Assembly (NCBI GenBank): GCA_040269895.1
Contig: CP158568.1
Location: forward strand, 4,058,001 to 4,122,000
Length of the DNA: 64,000 bases
Origin: Ancalomicrobiaceae bacterium S20
Lineage (GTDB): Bacteria > Pseudomonadota > Alphaproteobacteria > Rhizobiales > Ancalomicrobiaceae
Direction: 5' to 3'
The position numbers and the translations under genes were made by a program. Position 1 is the stretch's first letter, and every line of letters starts with the position of its first letter. Of this stretch, positions 30,153-38,900 are shown one piece after another. Below the pieces are notes generated by a model. It was not told the origin of the DNA and searched no databases. It saw only the letters and a program-made list of their open reading frames with translations.

Positions 30153-31862
30153 TCAGAAGGTCTTGCCGGCGAGCATCAGCACGTGCTCGACGACCGGACC
30201 GAGGGCGAGGGCCGGGAAGAACTGCAGACCGCCGAGGATCAGGATCACGCCGACGACGAGGCCGACGAACAGGCCGCCGTCGGTCGGGAAGGTGCCGGTC
30301 GAGGCGGGCGCCTTGACCTTGGCCGCGAGCGATCCGGCGATCGCCATGACCGGCAGGACATAGGCGAAGCGGCCGAGCATCATCGCGATGCCGAGCGTGA
30401 CGTTGAACCAGGGCGTGTTGGCGGTGAGGCCGGCAAAGGCCGAGCCGTTGTTGCCGGCCGCCGACGAATAGGCGTAGAGCAGCTCGGAAAGGCCGTGCGG
30501 GCCGGCATTGTTGAGCCCGGCCAGCGCGTCCGGCAGCATGGCCGAAACCGCCGTGAAGCCGAGGATCGCGAGCGGCAGGATCACCACGGCGAGGACGGCG
30601 AGCTTGACCTCGCGCGCCTGGATCTTCTTGCCGAGATATTCCGGCGTGCGGCCGACCATCAGGCCGGCGACGAACACCGACAGCACGGCGAAGACGATCA
30701 TGCCGTAGAGGCCCGAGCCGACGCCGCCGGGCAGGACCTCGCCGAGCTGGATCATCAGCATCGGCACCAGACCGCCGAGCGGGGTCAGGCTGTCGTGCAT
30801 GGCATTGACGGCGCCGCAGGAGAGGCCCGTGGTCGCCGCGACGAACAGCGCCGTCATGGCCTGGCCGAAGCGGACCTCCTTGCCCTCCATGTTGCCGGCC
30901 GCGGGATCGAGCCCGAGCGCGACATGCAGCGGATCGCCGGCCGCCTCGCTCCAGTAGGTCACGAGCACGCCTGCGACGAGCAGGAGCGCCATCGCGGCGA
31001 GCAGCGCATAGCCCTGGCGCGGCGCGCCGACCATGTGGCCGAAGGCGATCGGCAGCGCCGAGGACAGGACCAGCATGGCGACGATCGAGACGACGTTCGA
31101 CAGCGCCGAGGGGTTCTCGAACGGATGCGCCGAGTTGGCGTTGAAGAAGCCGCCGCCGTTGGTGCCGAGCTGCTTGATCGCCTCCTGGCTCGCCATCGGG
31201 CCGACCGAGATCGTCTGCTTGGCGCCTTCGAGCGTGGTGGCGTCGAAAGCGCCGAGAAGCGTCTGCGGCACGCCGAGCGCGACATAGAGGAGCGCCAGGC
31301 CGATCGCGATCGGCAGCAGGACGTAGAGCGTCACGCGGGTCAGATCGACCCAGAAATTGCCGAGCGTCGTCGCGCCGGACCGGGCGAAGGCGCGCGTCAC
31401 CGCGACGGCGAGCGCGATGCCGGTCGCGGCCGACAGGAAGTTGTGCACCGACAGGCCAGCCATCTGGGTCAGATGGCTCATGGTCGTCTCGCCGGAATAG
31501 GCCTGCCAGTTGGTGTTGGTCAGGAAGCTCACCGCCGTGTTGAAGGCGAGATCGGGCGTGACGGCGTCGAAGCCCTGCGGGTTCAGCGGCAGCCAATTCT
31601 GCAGGCGCAGGATCGCATAGAGCGAGAGGAAGCCGGCGGCGCTGAACATCAGCATGGCCAGCGAATACCCTGCCCAGGTCTGTTCGCGGCGCGGATCGAC
31701 GCCGGCGAGCTTGTAGAAGCCGGCTTCGACCGGGCCGAGGACGGCGGCGAGCCGGACCGGCTCTCCGGAGAAGACGCGCGCGGCATAGCGGCCGAGCGGG
31801 ATCGCGAGCGCCAGCGTCACGGCCAGCGTCAGGGCGATCTGAAGCCATCCGATGAGGGTCAT
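30153..31862 (-). CDS. kdpA: K+-transporting ATPase subunit A (K+-binding)
   Basis: This 569-residue membrane protein forms the K+ channel-like subunit. Selectivity-filter-type stretches are seen: [29 protein letters not shown], and the late region [22 protein letters not shown]. About ten helices are predicted by hydrophobicity. The ATG at 31862 is preferred to a TTG nine bases upstream because GGGAG is properly spaced before it, and the protein then begins [13 protein letters not shown]. It lies 13 bases before kdpB and follows the short kdpF. Confidence 0.96.
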   Translation of the reverse strand: MTLIGWLQIALTLAVTLALAIPLGRYAARVFSGEPVRLAAVLGPVEAGFYKLAGVDPRREQTWAGYSLAMLMFSAAGFLSLYAILRLQNWLPLNPQGFDAVTPDLAFNTAVSFLTNTNWQAYSGETTMSHLTQMAGLSVHNFLSAATGIALAVAVTRAFARSGATTLGNFWVDLTRVTLYVLLPIAIGLALLYVALGVPQTLLGAFDATTLEGAKQTISVGPMASQEAIKQLGTNGGGFFNANSAHPFENPSALSNVVSIVAMLVLSSALPIAFGHMVGAPRQGYALLAAMALLLVAGVLVTYWSEAAGDPLHVALGLDPAAGNMEGKEVRFGQAMTALFVAATTGLSCGAVNAMHDSLTPLGGLVPMLMIQLGEVLPGGVGSGLYGMIVFAVLSVFVAGLMVGRTPEYLGKKIQAREVKLAVLAVVILPLAILGFTAVSAMLPDALAGLNNAGPHGLSELLYAYSSAAGNNGSAFAGLTANTPWFNVTLGIAMMLGRFAYVLPVMAIAGSLAAKVKAPASTGTFPTDGGLFVGLVVGVILILGGLQFFPALALGPVVEHVLMLAGKTF

Positions 31863-31962
31863 CGGGTTCAACTCCCATGGGACGCGCGCGATCGACCGCG
31901 GCTCCTTCTGGAGCGCGGGATGCGGCGTCGTTCGTGAAGGGGGGCGGAGAGGGGGGAGCGCC

Positions 31963-32049
31963 TCAGAAGCGCTCGGGATAGAGCAGCGTCACGACGAGAT
32001 AGACGCCGAGGCCGAGGGCGACGGCGAGTCCGAGGAACGGTTCGAACAC
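31963..32049 (-). CDS. kdpF: KdpF, small subunit of the K+-ATPase
   Basis: This tiny 28-residue single-helix membrane peptide reads (M)[18 protein letters not shown] with the ending TLLYPERF. The ending matches the LYPERF-type C-terminus typical of KdpF. It starts at GTG with GAGGAGG seven bases upstream and sits just before kdpA, the classical location. KdpF stabilises the KdpFABC complex. It is too short for ordinary gene finders, but ribosome site, helix and position all agree. Confidence 0.88.
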   Translation of the reverse strand: MFEPFLGLAVALGLGVYLVVTLLYPERF

Positions 32050-32059
32050 GATCGCCTCC

Positions 32060-32143
32060 TCAGGTGTGGTCGAGCGCATGGACATAGGCCGCAAGCCCCG
32101 CGAGGAGCGCGAGACCGAGGCCCGCATAGATCAGATCGAGCAT
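32060..32143 (-). CDS. Kdp-leader membrane micropeptide
   Basis: This 27-residue open frame starts at ATG 32143 with GGAGG six bases before it, and stops ten bases before the kdpF ATG/GTG region. It encodes a single hydrophobic helix (MLDLIYAGLGLALLAGLAAY) with a short polar end, VHALDHT. Comparable short peptides before kdpF occur in other alphaproteobacterial kdp operons as far as I recall, but I cannot confirm the family here. It could be a second small Kdp subunit or a regulatory leader. Confidence 0.6.
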   Translation of the reverse strand: MLDLIYAGLGLALLAGLAAYVHALDHT

Positions 32144-32277
32144 GATCGACCTCCGTTGACGATGGCCGCACTGTGCGGCCGATCGGCATCAGGGATCGAT
32201 GTGGAAGAGCGCGAGCCGCATAAGGGGCGCGTAAAGATCGATCCGGCCGCGGTCCACGGCAACCACGCGGCAGCGGG

Positions 32278-33531
32278 CTACCGCGCCGCGCCGAGCGACT
32301 GCAGCACCGCCTCGCTCGGCCAGCAGTCGACCTTCAGGCCCGCCGCCTTCTGGTAGGCGCCGAGCGCGGCGCGCGTCAGCATGCCGGCCTTGCCGTCGAC
32401 CTTGTCGCGATAGAAGCCGAGCCGGGTCAGATGCCGCTGCATCGCCTCCACGGATTTCGTCTTCAGCTGCGACGAGGCCGACCACGGCGTCGCGAAGGTC
32501 TCCGGGCTGAGGATGCGGTCGGAGAGGTGGCCGACGAACAGCACGTAGAGATCGGAGAAATTGTATTCCTTGATCACGAAGTAGTTCTTCGTGGTCAGGA
32601 ACGACGGACCGTAGATCCCCTCCGGCTGCAGCAGCGACGCCGGCTCGGCGCGCTCCGCGGCCGAGACGGAGCGGCCTCGGACCGGCACGAAGCCGGCGTC
32701 GATCCAGGCGCCGATCGGCCGGCGCACCTCGGGCACGCCCGCGGTACAGTCCGCCTGCGCCGGCGCGCGGACCTCGTAGGCCCAGCGCAGACCCGGCTGC
32801 CAGCCCTTGTCGGCGAGCTGCTTGGCGGCGGAGGCGAGCGCGTCCGGCACCGAATGCCAGATGTCGACACGGCCGCTGCCGTCGAGGTCGACGCCGTGCT
32901 TGAAGTATTCGGACGGCAGGAACTGGGTCAGGCCGGTCGCGCCGGCCCACGAGGCGCGGAAGTCCTTCCGCGCCACCACGCCCTGATCGAGGATCTTCAG
33001 CGCCAGCACGAATTCGGTGCGGTACTGGTCCTTGCGCCGGCCGACATAGGCCTGGGTCGCGACCACGCGCAGCGTGTCGTAGCGCTCGGGCGAGCGGCCG
33101 TAATCGGTCTCGCGGCCCCAGATTGCCAGCACGACGTTGCCCGGCACGCCGAAGCGCGCCTCGATCTTGTCGAGCGCGGCGCGATGCATGCCGAGCAGCC
33201 GCCGGCCCTCGCCGGCGAGCCGGGCGATCGACGCCTCCTTGATGTAGTCGGCCGGCGGCCGCACGAATTCCGGCTGCGCCGGGGCGCCGGTCTCAGGCCG
33301 TCCCGGCAGGGCGAGATCCGGCAGCCCGTAGTCGGGCTCGAGGCCGCGCGTCTCACGCTCGAAGGTCGCCCGCGAGACGCCCGCGGCGGAAGCTTCCGGC
33401 CAGACCGAGGCCACGAACCGCTCGAAGCCGGCATCGGCGGCCTCCGCAGGCGAAGGCGCGCCAGAAAGCGCGAGCGCAAGGAGGAAGCCGGCGGCGAAAG
33501 GGCGACGGAAGCAACGCAAGGGACAGCTCAC
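32278..33531 (-). CDS. Lytic murein transglycosylase (MltB-like) with PG-binding tail
   Basis: This 417-residue exported enzyme has a signal peptide (residues 1-31, cleaved near AEA-AD), an MltB-type SLT domain (about 36-330) and a C-terminal peptidoglycan-binding domain (about 350-415: MQRHLTRLGFYRDKVDGKAG). The catalytic glutamate is in AIWGRETDYGRSPERYDTLR, with ASWAGATGLTQFLPSEYF as the family's second motif. It cleaves peptidoglycan to 1,6-anhydromuropeptides. No lipobox is evident, so it is soluble in the periplasm. The GTG start at 33531 lacks a good ribosome site, so an internal start is possible. It is next to, but divergent from, the TPS operon. Confidence 0.93.
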   Translation of the reverse strand: MSCPLRCFRRPFAAGFLLALALSGAPSPAEAADAGFERFVASVWPEASAAGVSRATFERETRGLEPDYGLPDLALPGRPETGAPAQPEFVRPPADYIKEASIARLAGEGRRLLGMHRAALDKIEARFGVPGNVVLAIWGRETDYGRSPERYDTLRVVATQAYVGRRKDQYRTEFVLALKILDQGVVARKDFRASWAGATGLTQFLPSEYFKHGVDLDGSGRVDIWHSVPDALASAAKQLADKGWQPGLRWAYEVRAPAQADCTAGVPEVRRPIGAWIDAGFVPVRGRSVSAAERAEPASLLQPEGIYGPSFLTTKNYFVIKEYNFSDLYVLFVGHLSDRILSPETFATPWSASSQLKTKSVEAMQRHLTRLGFYRDKVDGKAGMLTRAALGAYQKAAGLKVDCWPSEAVLQSLGAAR

Positions 33532-34160
33532 CGATCAGTTCGTGATTTCGAAGCAGCGCAGGCTAGCACAGACGCCCGTCGACGGGACGAAACGGTCGGC
33601 GCCGGGTTCAACCCCGAAAATGTCACGCGGTCGGGGAGCGCGCCCCCTATTGTGCCCAAAGCCGCAGAATCGAGCCAAAGAATTGGAAAGAAAATCTTGT
33701 CGCTGATTGTCAGAGGCCGAGTCGAAGGCCTCGAGCGACCGAGTCAAAGCGTCGCTGCGGAAACGCGGCCGGCGGTTTGATGAATCAATCGTTGACGTTT
33801 TAGAATCAACGAGTCAGTAGTTACCGAATTCGAAATTCTATGACAGTTCTTTAACCATGCGGGTTCTTCGAACTGTAGCGATTTCGGATCCGGCCACGCC
33901 ACCGCTGTTTCGCCTTCCCCCGCGATGCATCGGCGCCGTGACCTTCGAAAACGCCTGCTCCCGAACGGTTGCGGGCGTTTCCATTGTTCTGGGCTCGCGA
34001 GCCTGTGCGGCAGCCGTAGCATTCGTGGAGTTATCGAGCGTTCGCTGATGTTATTTTCGACGTCAGTGTCCGTCCTGCAAAATCCAATTATCGATATTCG
34101 GCGCCGCCGCCGTCTCGTTTGAAGTTCAGACTGCTTAGAATACTTATGTCGAGGTGTTGC
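33532..34160. promoter_or_regulatory. AT-rich divergent control region of the SapC-TPS operon
   Basis: This 630-base gap is markedly AT-richer than the flanks, especially 33650-33850 and 34030-34160. I see no supported gene; short open frames in it lack ribosome sites and recognisable motifs. An inverted repeat, TCGTTGA (33789-33795) and TCAACGA (33806-33812) with ten bases between, is followed by a 13-bp palindrome GAATTCGAAATTC at 33826-33838. Both are operator candidates for the long operon downstream. Confidence 0.5.
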
Positions 34161-34982
34161 GTGACCGACAAGATGATCCTGTACAGCGACGTTGTTCCTC
34201 TCAATCGCGACAATCATCGTAGTCTAAGGCTCGATACACGAGACGATCGCTTCGCATTCGCCCGCGGCACGAATGTCGTTCCGGCTCTGGTCGATGAGTT
34301 CGTCGCGGCCGGCCCGCATCTGCCGATCCTGTTCGTCCCCGGCGTCGGCCTGCCTGTCGGCGTGTTCCTGATCGGCCTCAACTCGAACGAGAACATCCTC
34401 GTCGACGCGGACGGCGGCTGGCGCGGCGATCATCTGCCGGCCTACGTCCGTCGCTGGCCTTTCGTGCTCGGCGAGGTCGAGGGCCGCGATCCGGTCATCT
34501 GCATCGACCAGACCTACCAGTCGCCGGCCGACGGCAGCGGCGAGCCGATGTTCGACGACAAGGGCGCCGAGACGCCGGCGCTGATCGAGCGGATCCGGCT
34601 GGTCAACGGCTATTTCGAGGCGGCCAAGCGCAACGAAGCCTTCGTGAAGCGGCTGGTCGAGCTGTCGCTGCTCCGGTCGGTCACGATCGACGCCAAGTTC
34701 GCCACCGGCGCGTCGATCGCCCTGCACGGCTTCCTGACCGTCGATGCCGAAAAGCTCGAGGCACTGCCGGACGCAGCGTTCCTGTCGCTGCGCCGCGACG
34801 GCTTCCTGGCCCCGATCTACGCGCACCTCCAGTCGCTCGGCAGCGTCGAACGCCTGCGCAAGCTGCACGCGCCAGCCCTCGCCAGCGCGCCGCGGACCGT
34901 GACGGCCGATCAGACGCCGGCGGTGGCGAATGACGAGGCGGCGCCTGCCGCTGCCGAAATGCAGCCGGAAGACGCGGCCTGA
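34161..34982 (+). CDS. SapC family protein
   Basis: This 273-residue protein resembles the SapC family (PF07277), named after a surface-layer-associated protein of Campylobacter fetus. It has no signal peptide or membrane helix and starts MTDKMILYSDVVPLNRDNH. Typical parts are FARGTNVVPALVDEFVAAGP, LPILFVPGVGLPVGVFLIGL and YVRRWPFVLGEVEG. The C-terminal about 40 residues are an Ala/Pro-rich tail. The GTG at 34161 follows GAGG by six bases; the upstream open frame from 34119 has no ribosome site. It ends 67 bases before the giant exoprotein gene in the same direction, so the two are probably co-transcribed. A role in export or modification of the exoprotein is possible but unproven. Confidence 0.85.
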   Translation: MTDKMILYSDVVPLNRDNHRSLRLDTRDDRFAFARGTNVVPALVDEFVAAGPHLPILFVPGVGLPVGVFLIGLNSNENILVDADGGWRGDHLPAYVRRWPFVLGEVEGRDPVICIDQTYQSPADGSGEPMFDDKGAETPALIERIRLVNGYFEAAKRNEAFVKRLVELSLLRSVTIDAKFATGASIALHGFLTVDAEKLEALPDAAFLSLRRDGFLAPIYAHLQSLGSVERLRKLHAPALASAPRTVTADQTPAVANDEAAPAAAEMQPEDAA

Positions 34983-35049
34983 GGCGCGAACAAGGCCCGC
35001 CACCCGAGGCAGGTGACGGCGACGTGAGTTGGGGACGAGGGGCGTTGTG

Positions 35050-35960
35050 ATGTTCGGATCGATGCTGCGGCCTTCCGCGCGCGTGGTCAACCGGCTGCTC
35101 ATGAGCGGCACGGCCCTGTTCCCGATCGCGACCGCGCTCCTCGGGGCCAGCAGCCCCGCCGCCGCCCAGGCCGTCAACCTCGGCGCGCCCGCCCAGATGA
35201 TGGGCGGGCGCGTTCCGCGTCAGTCACCCGGCAACAGCATCGTCCCCGACGGCCAGACCGCGACCCACCTCAGGGTCCGCGGCAACACCACCACGATCAC
35301 CACCTCGACGATGAGCGGCGGCAACGCCTTCAACTCGTTCCGCACCTTCACGGCGGCCGAGGGCAACGTCGTCAACCTGATCGTCCCCGACAACGCCAAC
35401 AAGCTGGTCAACATCGTCCGCGACGCGCCCGTCGACATCCGCGGCGTGCTCAACTCGTACCAGCACGGCAAGATCGGCGGCAACGTCGTGTTCGCCGACA
35501 GCTACGGCATGGTCGTCGGCGACAAGGGCACGATCAACGTCGGCAGCCTGACCATCGTCACGCCGACCAAGCAGGTCATCGACAAGATGATCGCCGCCGG
35601 CAAGATCGACGATGCGCTCGTCGCCAAGGTGCTGCGCGGCGACGTGCCGATCTCGCCGGACGGCTCGGTGGTCATCCGCGGCCAGATCAACGCGGCCCGC
35701 TCGATCAAGATCACCGCCCGCGACGTCCAGATCGCCGGATCGCTCGCCGCCGCCGAGAAGGCGGCGCTGCAAAAGGCGATGTTCGCCGCGACCGTCAATA
35801 CCAGGGGCCTGCGCGCCGGCGGCCAGCTCGTCAACCGCAACGGCCGGATCTCGATCCAGGCCACCGGCGACGCCATCATCGACGGCAAGATCACGGCCGG
35901 CGGTTCCGAGGCGAGAGGCGGCAGCGTCGCCATTTCGGCCGCCGGCAAGGTCCACGTGCG
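35050..35960 (+). other. Signal peptide and TPS secretion domain of the giant adhesin
   Basis: This N-terminal part has a Sec signal of about 41 residues and a secretion domain resembling the one of LktA-type filamentous adhesins. GGNAFNSF lies at 35317-35340, ILNSY-like VLNSYQHGKIGGNVVF at about 35449-35493, and FADSYGMVVG at 35491-35520. The canonical NPNL and NPNG motifs of classical FHA-type domains are not seen; FADSYGMVVG occupies the place of NPNG(I). It is recognised by the POTRA domains of TpsB in related systems. Confidence 0.75.
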
Positions 35961-38900
35961 CGGGTCGGCGCGGATCGAGGCCGCCTCGGCGGCTGCGCGC
36001 GCGCCTGCCGCCGTAATCCCGAAGCCGAAGCCGGCTTCGATTGCGATCCATGGCGACAAGGGCGTCGCCGTTGCCGGATCGATCAAGGCCGACGGCGCGG
36101 CCGGCGTCGATGCCGGCCGGATCTCTGTCACCTCGAAGGCGGATATCGCGATCGCGGGCACGGCGTCGCTCAGCGCCGCCGGTCGCGATGCCGGTTCGAA
36201 CGCCGGCGCGGTGATCGTCAAGGCCGATCGCAATCTGTCCGTGGCCGACGACGCGCGCTTCGTCGCGTCCGGCGGCACAACCGGAAATGGCGGCTTCGTC
36301 GAACTGAGCGCGGCCGATACCGAGACGCTCGGCGCCGTGCGCGTCGACCTCGGCGCGGCGAACGGCACCGCCGGCACGCTGCTGCTCGATCCGAACAATC
36401 TCAAGATCGGCGCCACCGACTACGGCGACAAGGGCGACAACCCGGTCGTCGATACGAGTTTCTCGCCGAACCTGGTCACCAACGGCGGCTCGGTGCGTCT
36501 CGAGGCGACGCAATCGATCACTGTCGCCGCCAACGGACTGATCGACACCACCTCGGCGGCCGGATCGGGCGCGATCACGCTGGTGGCGCCGCAGATCACG
36601 CTCAATGGCGGCGCCCGCCTGCTCGCCGATTCCGTCAATGGCGGCGCGGCCGGCGACATCACGCTGACCTCGATCGCCGGAGCGAACGGCCTCGCGGGCA
36701 TCACGATCGGCGATACCAGCGGCACCAATGCCATCGTCAAAGGCGGCAATCTGACCTTCTCTACCACGGCTCAGCCGGGCACCGGCACGGCGCATGCGGC
36801 CGTGTCGATCCGCGCCGCCGACATCACCGCCTCCGGGACGCTGTCGATCACCGCGCTCGCGACCGGCGCCGCGAGCGTCAACTTCCCGGCCGCGATCGCC
36901 GTCACGGACGTGCTCGCCGCCATCGACATTCTCGACGGCGCCAAGATCTCCGCTACGGGCGCGGTCTCACTGTCGGCCACCGCGAGCGCCACGACCTCCG
37001 GCACCGGTGCGCCGCCGGCCAACTTCAACCTCGCGGCCGACGCTTCCGCGGCCATTGTCTCGACCACGAGCGTCGCGCGCGTCCATATCGGCGGCTCCGC
37101 CGACGTCCACTCCGGCGCCAAGCTGTCGCTCGCCGCCTCGAACACCGTCCGCTCGACCGCCACCGCCGACGCGACCGCCTCCGGCAACACCGCCGCGGGC
37201 GCGAGCATCGCGGTCAATGTCGTCTCCGTCACGACCAGCGCGACCATCGACGGCCAGGCCAAGATCACCGCCGGCGAACTGTCGCTCGCCGCGCAGTCCG
37301 ACAGCGCCGCGACCACCAGCGCCAAGGCCGCGGCCGGCGGCGCCTCCGCCAATCCGGACCCGTCGAGCCAGGCCGGCGCGTACCTGTCGGGCACCGGCGC
37401 CGGCGCGAAATACGCGCCCTACGAGACGACCAGCGACGGCAAGCTCTCGGCTGCGGCAGCGATCGCGATCGCCGATTTCGCGTCGTCGACGGTCGCCGCC
37501 ATGAGCTCGGCCGTGAAGGCGACGGTGACGGGCGCCCTGACGCTCGAGAGCCGGGCCAAGAACGCCTCGGCCGCTTCGGCCGACGGCGCCAGCGCCAAGA
37601 GCGACACCGGCATCGGTGCCGCGTTCGCGCTCGATCTCGCCAAGGTTACCAACAGCGCCACCGTCGGTCAGGCGGTCGAAGCCGGCTCGCTCGGCCTCAC
37701 AGCAGTCGCGACCGGCACGGCGGCCGACAACGCCTTCACCGCCACCGCCGTTTCCGGCGCGGCCGCGGGCAATGTCGGCATCGCCGGTGCGCTCGCCACC
37801 ACGGCGCTCGATTCCCAGAGCAGCGCGGCGCTGGCGACCGGTGCGCAGGTCACCATCAACGGCGGCGACGTCGAACTGAAGTCGGACGATCTGACGTCGT
37901 CGGCGGTGGCGGCGCTGCCGGTCGGGGACGGCGCGGCGGGGACGAAGGTCGGGGTCGGGGCGTCGGTGGCGCTCAATCTGGTCGGCACGCGCTCGACCGC
38001 GTCGCTGGCGGATGGCGTGACGCTGACGGGCGCAAAGGATGTGAAGCTCGAGGCGACCGGCACGCATGTCGTGACGACGCAGGCCGAACAGGGTTCGGCG
38101 GGCGGCATCGCGGTGACGCCGGTGGTGGCGCTGTCGATCGTGTCGGACCGGGCGGCGGCGACGATCGGGGCGCTCGGCCAGGATCTGGTGACGACCGGCG
38201 ACGTGTCGGTGAAGGCGTCGCAGACCTCGAGCATCGCGACGGCGGCGAACGGCAAGGCGGCCGGCGGCAAGGCGGCGGTCGGCGCGGCGCTCGGCATCGC
38301 GGTGATCGACGACGAGGTGCTGGCGACGACGGCCACCAACATCGACGCGCAGGGTTCGGTGACCTTCGAGGCCAAGGGCGCCTCGTCGAGCGTGGTCGCG
38401 GCCACGGCCAGCGCGTCGGGCGGCACGCCGGCGAAGTCGGACGGCACGGCGCCGGCGGGCGAGGACGCCTCGGTCGACGACAAGATCGGCAAGGAGACCG
38501 CGGCGGCCGGGACCAAGGGCACGGCGGCTGGCGTCGGCGATGCCGAACAGCAGCAGAAGACCCAGGACGCGGCCAAGGCCGAGAAGGGCCAGGGCAAGAC
38601 CAGCGACGGGTCGGTGGCGGTCGCCGCGGCGGTCGCGGTCGACATCGTGACCTCGAAGGCCGAAGCGCTGGTGCCGGCCTCGGTGTCGGTGAAGGCCAGG
38701 ACGCAGCTCGGCGTCCATGCCAATGCCAACACGGATGCGCGCACGCTGGCGAGCGGGTCGCAGGTCGGCGCGGCCGACAAGGACGGCACGACGCCGCCGA
38801 CGGTCGGGGTCGGCGCGGCCTTCGCGCTGACATTGGCGAAGGAGACCGACCGGGCGGTGCTCGGCGCGGGTCCGGCGGCGGCGACGGCGCCGACCTACCA

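Noticed and set aside
33857-34048. Plus-strand 63-codon open frame before sapC
   Set aside because: No ribosome site, atypical codon use and no motif; the region looks regulatory.
33744-34217. Minus-strand open frame of 157 codons in the region before sapC
   Set aside because: No ribosome site, no recognisable domain and composition unlike neighbouring genes; it overlaps the sapC start and AT-rich control region.
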